In this document: positions 10,157 through 22,000 of the stretch, one piece after another
How positions within the stretch are numbered: the first letter of the stretch is position 1
Layout of the letters: each line of letters begins with the position of its first letter
Source of the DNA: Polymyxa betae
Taxonomy: Eukaryota; Endomyxa; Phytomyxea; Plasmodiophorida; Plasmodiophoridae
Reading direction: 5' to 3'
Assembly: GCA_003693705.1 (NCBI GenBank)
Contig: RBZT01000313.1
Location: forward strand, 62,001-126,000
DNA: 64,000 nt
The notes under the pieces: generated by a model
Told to the model about the DNA's origin: nothing
The model's input: the letters and a program-made list of their open reading frames with translations, nothing else
The model's database searches: none
Made by a program: the position numbers and the translations under genes

Positions 10157-12841
10157 ATGGCAGGGAAGAAGAATCTTGAAAAAAAGGGCAAAAAGCCTGA
10201 AAAGCCACAGAAGGCTGCTGATGAGTCGAAGTCGATTATCACCGATAAACGATTTCAGCATGTTCATTCCGATCCGAGATTTCAAATTATGCCGAAAAAG
10301 CAGCGAAAATTACAGATCGATAAGCGATTCCAAGGGATGTTCACAGACCCAAGATTTAAGACTAATTGTCAGCAAATTCCGTCTTTCACTCTGATCGTTT
10401 ATTAATTATTGAATTTAATAGATACCGTTGATAAGTATGGGCGAAAAGTCGAGACCGACACGTATGGTGATGACCTTCATCGAATGTACGATATCGAAGG
10501 CGATGACGAAGATGAACGACCGGAATCCGAGTCGGAGAACGCAATCGAAGATCCCGATCGCGATGTGTCGCGAGTCGGATTCGACGTAGATTCTTCGGAC
10601 GACGAATCATCAGACGACGACGAAGTCGAGGTCGACTCTGCAGCTGCCGCCAAAGTCAGCCTTGGATATTGATGATCTGTTGCATCTCTCTCTAAGATGG
10701 GTTTTAGAGCACCGAGCCAGAAGAAGACATCCCCATGGGTGACGAGACACCTCGATTCGCGGTCGTCAACCTGGAATGGGATCGCCTTCGTGCTGTTGAC
10801 CTTTTGGTCTTATTCCAGTATGACTCGATGCAGTTGACATCGTTGCAATTGTCTTTGACAAATTCCTCAGGTCATTTGCTGCTGATACCGGATTCGTCAA
10901 AAACGTCTCGATCTATTCATCCGAGTATGGGCGCGAAATGATGAAGAAAGAACAAGAATCCGTACGTCGTACTGGCCGCTCTCGAATATAACATAAAAAG
11001 TGATTACTGCAGGGCCCGCAAGATATTTGGAAGAACAAAGACGATGATGATAACGATGATGGTAGTGAGAGTTCCGAACGTGATAGTGACGATGATGGAG
11101 GTTTGATATTGTTTGAATAGATCGATATCTGTAATGTTTATAATGGTTTTAGATCTGGATATGGAACGGGTCCGAAATTACGAGAAGCAGAAGCTGAAAT
11201 ACTATTTCGCTGTTGTGACTTGTTCATCGGTGGAATGCGCTGCCCATCTCTATTCACAATGCGACGGCAACGAATTCGAACAGACGTCGAATATGCTCGA
11301 TCTGCGATTCATTCCCGATGATCAACAGTTTTCTGAAGAACATCTCAGGTTCGTTCTACATTCTAGTCAGTATTGCAGAATTGGATGTTGACAGTTACTG
11401 CAGGGATTCTGCTCATGAAGTCCCTTCAAACTATACACCGACTGAATTCTACACATCATCCTTGAAGCATACAAATATGAAATGCACCTGGGATGCCGAA
11501 GACCCTAATCGTAAAGACTTTTTTCAGCGCAGAATCTCGAACCTGAAACCCGACGATCGCGACATTGAAGTTGGAATGAAATGGTTTTGAGAGAATTCAG
11601 CAATAACGGAATGGGTTTAGGTGTACCTGGCTCCTGCTGAAAGTGACGCTGAAGGCAGCGATTTCGTCATTTCTGCTGATGAATCCGATGGTGAAGGCAA
11701 CAAGGTCGTTCTGAAGAAAAGGGCAAGAAGTCGTTATTTGGCGTTGCTTGAAGGTGATTGATATCGTCATTGACAATTTGTAGCTGTTCTAAAAAGGCTT
11801 TAGAAATCAATGCTAAAGCCGATGGGAATGATGCCGATAAACAGATGGGTGACATCACTATCTCATTTGAGCCAGGTCTCAGCAACGCAGGACAAGCCAT
11901 TTTGGACGCTAAGAAGAAAAAGGAACAGATCGCTAATGAGACGGTCTGGGAGGCCAGACAGCGTAAACGAAAAGAGAAAAAAATGTCTGTTGGCAATTTG
12001 AGGATATCCGAGAATTGGAACTGAGTCTCTGTTAACAGGCAAAAGAAATCCGATCTGGTTGAAGAGGCTGGTGTCGACCAACTTACCAAAGATGAAATGG
12101 ACGATCCATTCTTCCGCGACGCCTTCAAGGATGACCATTATGTCGAACAGACCAAGACGAAATCAAAGAAATCAGCAGTGAAGCTAACTCCTGAACAGGT
12201 CACTTGTGTTTGATTGATGATATCGTGTCTAGCGACCAATGGTGTTAACTTGACCGATTAGGCTGAGGAGGAGGACAGGAAGAGAGCTGAATTAGAGCTT
12301 CTGGTGATGGATGAAGGCAGAGACAATGCCACCGATGCTCTACATCGTAATAAGGGTTATAACCTTCAGCAGCTCGTTGAGGCTCATGAAGGCAAGGGCA
12401 AACGCAAGAAGAAATCTCATAAGCGTGACGACATTGCTAATGACGACGGATTGCTTGTCGAAGGTGATTTCTGCTTGCTCGTTGCTACTGATATTTGGAC
12501 TGAAACCATTTGCTGCAGGAAACGGCGGCGCTGAACTCAATGTCAATAACATTATTGAGGATAAGCGATTCGGAGCAATCTTCGAGAAAGAAGAGTTCGC
12601 TATCGACCCAACAGATCCTGCCTTTAAGAACACTGAGGTCATGGCAAAGCTGCAGCAAGTTCGGCAAAAGATCCGCAAAGAGAAGAACGCCAAAACAGAG
12701 GAATCTGTGCGAGAAAGGAAGCGAAAGGCGTTGGAAGGTGACCTGAAAGAATCGGAACAACAGAAACCTGGCAAAGTAGATACGGCAACTCTGGTTCGCA
12801 AGTTAAAGAGCAACGCCATGAAAAGGAAGAAACAAAATTAA
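10157..12841 (+). CDS. ESF1: ESF1-like pre-rRNA processing protein
   Basis: Nucleolar factor needed for 18S rRNA maturation. The start MAGKKNLEKKG is followed by three DKRFQ/DPRF repeats (ITDKRFQHVHSDPRFQIM, then IDKRFQGMFTDPRF), which are diagnostic of ESF1. Next come KVETDTYGDDLHRMYDIEGD, an acidic Asp/Glu/Ser tract, RFAVVNLEWDRLRAVDLLVL (RRM-like core), RVRNYEKQKLKYYFAVV, CDGNEFEQTSNMLDLRFIPD, and a charged C-terminal region. That last region carries the NUC153 motif (VNNIIEDKRFGAIFEKEEFA) and a Lys-rich tail ending KSNAMKRKKQN. At least nine short introns (about 40-60 nt). Long minus-strand open frames (for example 12340-12819) are antisense shadows created by its Lys/Asp-rich codons. Confidence 0.9.
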
Positions 12842-12861
12842 ATTATACCAATGACAAGCGA

Positions 12862-12867
12862 TTTATT
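12862..12867 (-). promoter_or_regulatory. AATAAA overlapping the SDHC stop codon
   Basis: On the coding strand the end reads AGG AAA TAA ATC, so the hexamer AATAAA includes the stop codon. Confidence 0.4.
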
Positions 12868-13401
12868 TCCTGGATTTTCCCTTGGCGGGAATTGTGTAGG
12901 CCGCTAACATCAGCGAAAACAGACCAGATGTTGCAAATATCAAGGCACTGGATGAACGTGAGGCTGCCTTTGTCAAGCCTTTAGCAGTCGCATCCCAGTA
13001 CTATAGAGAGCATTAAACAAGCGGTGGGCAGCGATAATGTAATCCTTACCAGATGACGCATCCCACCCAGATAATGGTAAACCAACGGAAATCCAATCGA
13101 TAATTTAAACAAAGGGACAGTGATGGGAGCCGATTCCTGGATTCCATGAACAATATCCATTACGCTTCCGCCCGATACCTCAATTAGGCCAGCTCCAGCT
13201 ACGACTACAACGACCAGCTCAGAAGCCAATCTCCACATATCCCGACACCATACCGCCAGACAAGACGACTCCCGTGACACGGTTGGTGATGGACGAGATC
13301 GCCGCCAACGGGAACTTGTAGATGGTGACATGTGGCGAGATTGGCCGGGCATGCGACAGCGCCCTGGTCTGCAATAGATGCAGGGATCGACGAAGAAACA
13401 T
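12863..13401 (-). CDS. SDHC: Succinate dehydrogenase cytochrome b subunit (complex II membrane anchor)
   Basis: Inner-mitochondrial-membrane subunit that binds haem b and ubiquinone with SDHD. Exon 1 starts MFLRRSLHLLQTRALSHARP, an Arg-rich presequence, then SPHVTIYKFPLAAISSITNR and VTGVVLSGGMVSGYVE (helix 1). The next exon gives a hydrophobic segment and FPLVYHYLGGMRHLVWD, with the haem-ligand-type histidine before GGMRHL. The last exon encodes helix 3 and ends KGKSRK. Compared with the usual family motif S-I-x-H-R at the quinone site, this protein has S-I-T-N-R, so the His is Asn while Ser and Arg are kept. The stop TAA at 12863-12865 overlaps AATAAA. Two short introns. Confidence 0.88.
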
Positions 13402-13607
13402 CGCTCAAAACGAAATCTAAATGGAGACTGCTATAGAAGCTGCCTTATGTGCGCTGACTATAGACGGCTTACGTTACGTGACGCAGTCGGCTCCAATGCT
13501 CTCTCATCTCGACTTGTCTAATGAGACAGGTCTCCAGTGTAAATAAATAAATGTAACGTGATTAAGGGAGTATTACAGTACAAGAGGCTGCTTCGAATCT
13601 CGTTTGC

Positions 13608-13613
13608 TTTATT
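13608..13613 (-). promoter_or_regulatory. AATAAA overlapping the IFT70 stop codon
   Basis: The coding strand ends CGC CAA TAA AGC, placing the poly(A) hexamer across the stop codon. Confidence 0.4.
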
Positions 13614-16062
13614 GGCGAAGCTTTAAGAAAAACTGCTTAAAGTATCGTGCTTCGCTGGTCACAGTCCGGTTCAGGATCTCGGGGTCGGCGCCTGGTGGTA
13701 AGTTCACCACCGTCTTGATACTGGCTCCAGCCTCCTCGATCGCGTCCAGAAACTGGATGATCTCGTGAAAGAAGTCGTCGTTGAACAGCATCATGTGTTT
13801 GGATAGGTTGTCAGCCAATGCTAATAGGCATCGTTTTGTGTAGAACCAGGTATCCGGGCTCAATTTTCGGTTGAATGGTTCTAGCAAAAGATTCAGCCAA
13901 GTTTTTCTGAATGTAGTCATATTTGTACCTAAACTCTTCATGATTCGTGACATTCCAAACTTATAGTTGAGTTTCGAGCAATACAGTGTGCCGATAACGA
14001 GGTTAACAATGCATAAGTGATAAAGCTGGGCTGGATTCCCTTCACTATCGAACTCCATCAGATCCTCTTCCTTCTCGATCTGAAACCTCATTATTATAAT
14101 GCTACACATATTCGCCAGATAATTACCTGATTCATAAGTTCCTGAGCAACATCGTTCTGCGAGGTCATGATGTACGAGACACAAAGATTTGCAAGCACCA
14201 TTGCAGTCACATCTATCTATTCTTAGAATGCAGAATACAGAAAACCAAGGAGTCCTACCAAGAATGCTGTTGGCAGCCTGCTTCTTCACAATCGGTTCAT
14301 AATATCTAATGGCTTCCTTGAACTTATTCTCTTGCATAAAAAACGTATGTGCGACATTCAGTCTCCAGACATCATGATCGCTGCAGAATTCAGCCGATTG
14401 CTTGAAAATGGCTTCAACAGCAGCATAATTCTGCCGATCCCAATAAATCCTGGCCTGTGACAGTAGGACGGGAATATATTGCTCCAATGCTTGATCGTAA
14501 TCTTTCAGTGACGCTTTAATCATCTCATTATCATGAGCTACCCGGCCGTCTTGAATGCTTTTCGTTAACTTCCTTAACTGGTCTATATGCTTGGCTGAGA
14601 GCAAATCGAACTTTCTGAATGCTTCTTCGGGGGATGATTGCACCAGTATGGTTGCCTCTGGATTCTCATTTAGATCCCAACATAATCATTACCCGGGCAG
14701 TTCTCGTACCCAGATGCTCATACAGCTCTTGACTCAAATGGGTTTCTCGTAGATGTTGATTAGCGGCAAGCAGGTCACCAGCCAGGTCGAAATATCCCAA
14801 TTTGCAATACAGCAGCAACAGATTCCCGAAAGTTTCCGGCGGAAACGTACTTTGCCCTGATCGTTAAATTAGCTGCTGAGCACGATGGCAAAGAATCACT
14901 CCAACCAAGAAGGAAATTGAGCTTCTTCAAGCCATTATTGGGATCGATATTCATATTAACAAGTGCTTGGTTATGAAGAGTTACAGGATCCAGTTCATCT
15001 TCTGCTCTTGGTGGCATATCGAGCAATGCTTCACGAGCGGCTTCCATATTGTTCAGCTGATATTCAGTGGCAGACTTCAGATTGAATGCTTCGACCAGCA
15101 TGCTCTCTCGTAACACCTGCACATAATCAGCCACGAATTCAAACTCGGAGCGACTTTCTGTGAAGACCTGGCTGTTGCCAACACTTCTGACTTCCACACC
15201 ATCACCAGCGCTGCCAACACTAAGCTCAGGATGTTCGTGAATCCCACGCTCAATGATATCAGCGACATGTTTTAATGCCTGCCCATACTGTCCTGCAGCG
15301 TTTTATTCAGCTTGGAGCCGACAATTATGGTTCGGATAACCTAATTTGTAATAGCACAGAGCAGTATTATAGGAGATATCTGGAAGATAACCGATCTGAT
15401 TCTTAGCATCCGCTAGACGATTGATTGCTTCTTCAAATCGTTCGTCTTTGAAGGCGATACATGCATCCGTTGTTGCAGCGTCTATAGATGCATTACAATC
15501 AGATTCAATTTTCCATCCTTCATATGACATCTCCCAACCAGGATCCGATCTCGGCAGAGATTCGTCAATCAGAGCTCGACATCCAACCAGGTCGTTCAAT
15601 TCGTATTTGATAGCGGCCTGGACCAGCACGACCTTTCGCGAATGCTGCGGGTCGGTGATTGAATAGCAAACACGCAGGGCCTGGTCGTACATGCCCGCCT
15701 TATAGAGTGATTGGGCGTAATAGACGCGATACTCATCGATGCCTTGATGATGTTTGACAATCTCTTCATACGTATTAGCAGCCGCCCCGAATTCCTAATA
15801 AGTTTAATCTCAGGGGACGCACGCCACGCTATCAGAAGAAGCGATTGATATCGACCTGCATGTAATAATAACAATGACCGAGCAGAGATAGACACGCTCG
15901 TGATTTCGGGTACTCGCGTAGCTCAGCAAGCAGTAGACGAACTGCCTCGGAATACTGGCCATCGCGTATCTTCCCGTATATGAGTGCCGTCTTGTTCTGG
16001 TCACTGACCTTCTTCTGAATGCCGCCATGGGCATTCAATGCCGTCTGCGGCCGAGCCATCAC
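13609..16062 (-). CDS. IFT70: Intraflagellar transport protein 70 (TTC30 family)
   Basis: TPR protein of the IFT-B complex, moving cargo along the ciliary axoneme. N-terminus: ALIYGKIRDGQYSEAVRLLL, then LSLLGHCYYYMQ. A 60-70 nt intron leads to EFGAAANTYEEIV, then YAQSLYKAGMYDQALRVCYS, VLVQAAIKYELNDLVGCR, FKDERFEEAINRLADAKNQI, then GYLPDISYNTALCYYKLGYP. Next is VEAFNLKSATEYQL and the family signature DMPPRAEDELDPVTLHNQAL. The last exons have IEKEEDLMEFDSEGNPAQLY and KLNYKFGMSRIMKSLG. Length and order match TTC30 throughout. It shows that the organism has a cilium or flagellum. The stop TAA (13609-13611) overlaps AATAAA. Six or so introns. Confidence 0.93.
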
Positions 16063-16162
16063 AACAAGATGTTATGATACAGGAGCAGTTACACGACATA
16101 CTGGCCCGTCTAGTCACACTGATGAAAATGATGGACGTTGTTTTGAAACAATTTTTATACAG

Positions 16163-17012
16163 CTAGACAGTGGATGAGGAATTCAATCGAATGCGCTTGT
16201 TCGGACCGGAATCTTGCGAACATTGCTCGAGTTTGGAGCGGCAGACAGAGAGGTCGGAGAGGCAGGCGGCCAACGATGCCTTCTCCGAGTTCAAGCGCTC
16301 GGTTAAAAGCGCGATCAGCTGCTGAATTCGACATCGGCGCGCTTCGAGCCGCGTTTCGTGAGCTTGAATAGAGTTGAGTCCCAGCGGGGATGGATTGGAT
16401 AAATAAGGGGCAGCACCAGCAGCGACCAGGACATCTTCGAGCGCCGCGCTGTTGTGCTGTTTTAGCAGGTCGATTAGTGGAACCTTTTCCTGGTTTATTG
16501 GTTCAGGTTTGTTCTCCAATCGAACCAACAGCTTAGTAACCAGCGCTGGATCGAAAATTAACCTTTGCTGCCAGACTTTGAATGTTCGGAGCACACGAGA
16601 TAGCACTGCCGAATCGCAGCGCCTGATGATATGGTCGACCATAAATATGAGACGAGGTTCGAATTGTTGAATGAATGGATTAGATCGGCCCTTGAAGGCA
16701 TGGGCGATATCATTCAAAAGGTAGACGAATGCCAGACATTTCGATGGATCTGCTCGGGTGAACTCTTCCCACCAAACGTCGACAATAACTTGAGCATCGT
16801 CGCCGTGAAATTGGGCATATTTGGAAAGCGCTAAGACAAGATTAGATAGAGATTCTGTGTATTAGAGTAAGAAAAACTCTGTTTGAAGGAGGCCGACGAT
16901 ATTGGAAGAAGAATTTATCAACCGACTCACTCTCAATACTAGTTTGTGATGTTGACAGCTGCCGGAGGTTACCCCTGAACCGTTCTCCAGCTGGATTTAG
17001 CATTTGGGCCAT
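16163..17012 (-). CDS. CID-domain protein (Rtt103/RPRD1 type), RNA polymerase II CTD binding
   Basis: Exon 1 (17012-16931) starts MAQMLNPAGERFRGNLRQLS and continues with TSQTSIE, the usual CID opening. A 100-nt intron with a textbook GTGAGT donor (16930-16831) joins it in frame to LSKYAQFHGDDAQVIVDVWW. Then follow LAFVYLLNDIAHAFKG and VLRTFKVWQQRLIFDPALVT, the core helices of the CTD-interaction domain. A coiled coil rich in Leu/Arg follows (QLIALLTERLNSEKASLAAC), and a basic end KRIRLNSSSTV. Total about 250 residues. Homologues bind Ser2/Thr4-phosphorylated CTD and work in transcription termination. The architecture (CID then coiled coil) fits Rtt103 and RPRD1A/B equally well. Confidence 0.82.
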
Positions 17013-17045
17013 AAATCGTCGTCGGCGTTACTCCGGTAGTCTCTG

Positions 17046-17440
17046 ATGGTCAGCGATCAGAGCGGCATGGGTGAGATTTGGGACGACGAACAACAATGGG
17101 AAAGTGCAGAACAGCGATGAACTGTACTGAGTTGGAGGGCGGCGCCAGCACTGAGATAACGGACTCAGTCGGCTCACACTGCGTTACCCAACACCCTCAG
17201 CACTCAGCTCATTGCAATTTCTGCGCTCGTGACGCACTTTTCTATTTAAGTTGTTCAAGACTACCGCAATTTATTGCAAACAGAGATTGCGTCAATTACA
17301 TCTAACTTAGGTATCATGTGGGTTCTGGCTTTTGCTAGAAATCGAATAGTGTAGACGATGTTATTGATGAAGCATCAGGTTGTAATGCAATTTTGATCGG
17401 TTTCTCAATAAACTGATACAACAGTGCGATTGATTTATGA
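17046..17440 (+). other. Gap between CID gene and GET3; possible small + strand gene, unresolved
   Basis: An ATG at 17046, only 33 bp from the divergent CID start, opens MVSDQSGMGEIWDDEQQWES and stops after 24 codons. Downstream, a stretch around 17252-17330 reads VQDYRNLLQTEIASITSN in another frame, which looks protein-like. Joining them needs introns I cannot place with confidence; one candidate would be only 22 nt. No family recognised. Confidence 0.2.
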
Positions 17441-17445
17441 AAAAG

Positions 17446-18770
17446 TTAGGCGGTGGGTCCTTGGTAAGGTGTGAACATGAACTGAGAGAACTGCTTTAGG
17501 CGATCAGGACCTCGAACTTCTTCATCCAACAATGGCATGGTAGTGACATGGAAATCTTCGTAGAGATCAGCGATCTGGTCCCTGTATTTCTTTTGCATAT
17601 GAACACGGGCTGAGCACTTTGAACAGTTCTCATTTGGATCTGGAAACAGAACCTGCAAGTCATCAACGAGTCAGTCCATCAAATCAAACTGGATGAAAAA
17701 AATTTCAAACCTGATTGACGATAATATTGTGAGTATCGATGCCGAATTTCGTTAGCTCCTGGACAAGGCGTTCCGTTTCAAACAGAGACAGGAATTCGGG
17801 AATGCAAACGCAGATGAAGGATGTCAGATCGTCGTTTTTGAACTGAGCGTTAACTTTCTCAATGACCGCTTTCGAAGATTCCAACTTGGACCTAGAGATT
17901 TTAATCAATATTGCAGAAGTTTTCTAAAAAATGTTGTACAATATCGAATCCTGCGAAATACTGGATTGCCCCATCATATTCGAAAGCTGAGAGAATATGC
18001 CCGAGAACCGATCCTTGATCGACACCACCTTGCTTAAAGCCTTTTCTAAAATTGAAGGAAAAGAAAGCAATCGTAGTGTGTGCCCTACCACGAAAATTCA
18101 CCAAGGATCACGAAATTAAAAATATCATAAACAGTCAACTCAAAAAAGAACCCAAAAGACAACGAACCGGTAGGAGCAGTATCAAATACGATAACACTGT
18201 ACGACATTCCTTGAACTTGTTTCATCAGTTCAGCAAAAGACATGGCTTCATCAATTCCTGGAACAGAAGATACACTGCAAATAGATTATTTGATGTAATT
18301 CGATAAAGTGGAATTTGAAAGCCTACATATCCGATATTAGGCTCAAATTTTGACTATTGATGCCAAGAGCATCATTTTCTTCGAGCTCAATGGTTGGACT
18401 AATCTCCATCGCGAATAAATTGTTAAATCCATTAACTTGTGTAACCTGAATAAATGAAGAACTTTTAGCCCATTACAATCAGATTTCAGGGCATAGCATT
18501 GTAACCTCTTTGGAAAACTGTTGACCAAACGCATCGCTCAAGTTATGGGCAGGATCAGTGGATATAATCAGGACCGATTCCCTCGTTTGAGCTAGCTGAA
18601 CCGCTAAGGCACAGGAGCTAGTCGTCTTGCCGACGCCGCCTTTGCCTCCGACAAAGATCCATTTCAGTGTATCCTTAAGAACAACGGTCAATAATGAAGG
18701 CTCTCAAGACAGACTGGATGACAACCTGTTCGATGATATTCCTCAACGAAGGATGTAGCGGCTCGTCCAT
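17446..18770 (-). CDS. GET3: GET3/ASNA1 ATPase, tail-anchored protein targeting factor
   Basis: Cytosolic dimeric ATPase that delivers tail-anchored proteins to the ER. Exon 1 (18770-18726) encodes [15 protein letters not shown] and is joined across a 52-nt intron to [20 protein letters not shown], which holds the deviant Walker A KGGVGKTT, then [19 protein letters not shown] (switch I). Further exons carry the client-binding helices and [27 protein letters not shown]. The last exon has [20 protein letters not shown], the CxxC zinc motif of the dimer interface, and ends FTPYQGPTA. The simpler start at 18691 would lose the conserved N-terminal helix, so 18770 is preferred. Five or six short introns. 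Confidence 0.92.
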
Positions 18771-18797
18771 GACCGATATTCAAGGGTGAAATTGTGG

Positions 18798-18806
18798 CGG
18801 ACTCCG
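18798..18806. promoter_or_regulatory. CGG-N3-CCG element upstream of GET3
   Basis: CGGACTCCG lies 28 bp upstream of the GET3 start and is the reverse complement of the copy upstream of ESF1 and eIF3h. The rest of the 282 bp between GET3 and the ABCA stop shows nothing recognisable. Confidence 0.3.
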
Positions 18807-19052
18807 AATATCCTTTCATATTTGTATACAAGAATCGATTCTCCTACAGGTTTTCGAACGTTCCGATTTGAAAACTTCCACGACAAGCAAGCAGGAAGGA
18901 AGCGTTCGACAAGAAATATAAGATAATGGTTGTTATATGCCTGGGTCGATGTTGCTGGTTTCGATAGCGGATAGTTTATAGTCACATACACAAATGAGAA
19001 TTGCCTCACGAACTAACATTTTATTCTGGATTATAAATTGATGTTTACAGAC

Positions 19053-22000
19053 TTATCTCGGGCTCTGCAGAACAGGTTTTTCAGATTTTCCACGAGCGAA
19101 GGTATTAAAGATTTCTTCCAGCGAAGTTTGGGATACGGAATAGTATTCGATGCGGTCGATGGATTCTAACCTTTCAAATAGCTCTGAGAGAAATAGGTTT
19201 TGCTCTGGAATCTGTAACCGGAAAATCAGACCTCCCAAGCGTTGCTTTATTGCTACAAACATACCTCAAATACCACATGCTGTCCATGCTTCGACTTAAG
19301 TTTAACATTCGACCATCGCTTTCTCAGAATGGCGTCAATTGCATCGCATACTTTCTCATTAGCCCACCAGGCTGCAAAATCCTAAGAAAAACGTTGAGGA
19401 TAAGATAGTAACAGATTAATTGATAATACCTCCCGAGTTACAGATTGCCTTCCAGATAAACGACCACCAAGGGAAGCGGATAGGAATCTTTCCGCCTTCA
19501 AAGGATCTTCTAAAGCCTCGCAAACTTTTTGCAGATTTTCTGAGGTAATCTCAAAAGGATCAATAGATCGAGCTATAGCGTTAATGGCCTCGGAATCTGG
19601 GATCCTGCTCCGGATTTCGACTGTGTAGCCTCTTCCGAATCTGCACTTCAATTTAGGGAGAAAGTACACAGAGATATGTAAGCAGACTTAGATTTTAAAT
19701 GTTGAACAGAACCAAGGCATTGAAGTTGGCCATTGATTAGAATGGCAACCCTTGAGCACAGCGCTTCGCATTCTTCCATTGAGTGCTGCACAGCAATGTA
19801 AAGATGCAGGATATATTGGCAAGCATAACCCTACTGTAGTTAACACCAACGCAGCATTCGTTGCCTTCACAATATTGGACACAACTCGCCATAAGAACCT
19901 TTTGGCATGTGGGTCCATTCCAGTAGATGGTTCGTCTTTGTGACATTCAATTAACCGTTTCTGCAAACTTTATGTGCCAAACCCAGAAAAATAACGCGAG
20001 GATTCCCAATCATTGCAATAGCAGCTGAAAGCTTCCGCTTGTTTCCTCCAGATAAGTATTCAGATGGAACATGTCGATACATGCCAAGCTGCATGGCATC
20101 GATCATAGCAGGCACGGCAGAAAGAGGAATCCCTCTTATCATGCAGTACATTCTATTAATTGTCAGCGACACAGTTCAGACCTATCCATATCCGTTACCG
20201 CAGGTGTTCATCTACTGTTAACAGATCAAACAGTGCATCGAATTGCGGGCAATAGCCAGAATGTTTCCTAAGAGAAATTAATCAATTGTGCAATGAAACT
20301 TACAGAATGAAACCTTGCAGAATATACATCTTTCACGATGTCATACCCATCGATAAAAGCGGTACCAGAAGAGGGTCTCTGAAATCCAGTGACACACTTC
20401 AGAGTTGTTGTCTTCCCGGCACCGTTTACACCGAGATAGCCAAAACATTCACCGGCACGAACTCCAAGCCACAATTCCTCCAGTGCCGTTTTCCCGTTGC
20501 TGTAAGTTTTCGACAGACCATGAATTTCCAAAGGATCACGGGACTGTCGCACCCTCTGAACTCGCTCCCGCTCTCGCTTGACATCCTGAACACAAAGCTA
20601 AGCGACAAGCGCATCTCTGGCATGAGACGAAACTAACAATATCTTCAAGTTCATACTCAGGGCGACTTGATCCACTAAATAGCGATAATGCTGTTTTCCA
20701 GTGTTTTTTCACTTTTCGGCGAATCTTTGATCCTAAACAAATAAGCCAATGGCATGATACGCTGTGCATGACATACGAGTCGATTCCTCATTGGCTGCTT
20801 TCGGCTGGGTCTCTCTAAAGGCAACCGCAATAAAAGAAACAATCAGCAGTAATCCTGTTAATGATCAACCAAAATCTGGACAGGACGCAAGTCCGCACCG
20901 AAATAAAGGAAATTTAAAGAGAGCAGTCTGAATCCGTTTCTCATCGTTCCAGCTTGGCTACATTCTTGCTTACTAATGCGCTGAATGCAGACTTGAATGG
21001 TCTGCCATACTGATTAAAAGGATGCATAATATGAGACGTTGACTATTACGTTGGTTTGCAAACGTAAGAGACCATCAATTAGATTAAATGCAGGAAGAGC
21101 AAGCAGCACATAGCGGGAATAGGAATACAGTTCAAAAGAGGTCAACGTCATCGAACCTAAGACCTTGCTAAGCCGATAGGATGGCATGTTCAAGCGTAAG
21201 ACCTGGTATAGGGACAGCAAAGGCTTTCATAATATAGGCAATAATGCCTGCAAACACTTAGGAACAAATGAAGATAATCAATGCCTCCTGACGTGCCTAA
21301 TCCAGCCCCGGTAGCGATATTGAATACAAGCAACATTGCTAATGCATGAGGAGCAGAGCTAAACCGGAATGATAGCCAATATACAGACGGCACCATTGCA
21401 AGTCCATATGCAATAAACAATGCAACGACCACGAAATAAGCGTCATCTGTATCTTTTAAAGGACCCGAGTCTGAATAGCGAATCAAAAAGGTATCATTTA
21501 CCCATTAGCACACAAAACAACTTACAGTACATGATGATAACACAAGCGGCTGATATTGTGACTGCGATGAGAATCCATTAGAAATTACAAGACAGGGTAC
21601 GTTTTCAGACTGACTGAAAATGGTTGAAAAGTCCCAAATCGCGGCACCGGTCCAATATGTTATTTTACGAACGCCGCTCACGAGCTGTTGGAATTTCGTA
21701 TTGTGATGTGACTCTATCTCCATCACAGTGTGAGCGATAATCACTATAAATTACAATTTAAGGCAAATGACAAGGGAATCCGTTGAGATCTATTACTTGA
21801 AGGGCAGAACAAGAAAGCCAGTAGTACAGCCAAGGATTTGATGAAAGCATTAACGGCACCTTGGATTGACGCCAAAAGAGAATTTGGACAGTAGATGTTA
21901 GCATTTTGAATGTCAATCCCTCCGTTGAGGAAGGTATGAACTTGACATGGATATAGCAACGATCTGTAGTCAGTAAAATCGCAGCACACCGACTGCAGTG

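Noticed and set aside
12340-12819. 159-codon minus-strand open frame
   Set aside because: Antisense to the Lys/Glu-rich ESF1 exons; composition is the mirror of those codons and no family is recognised.
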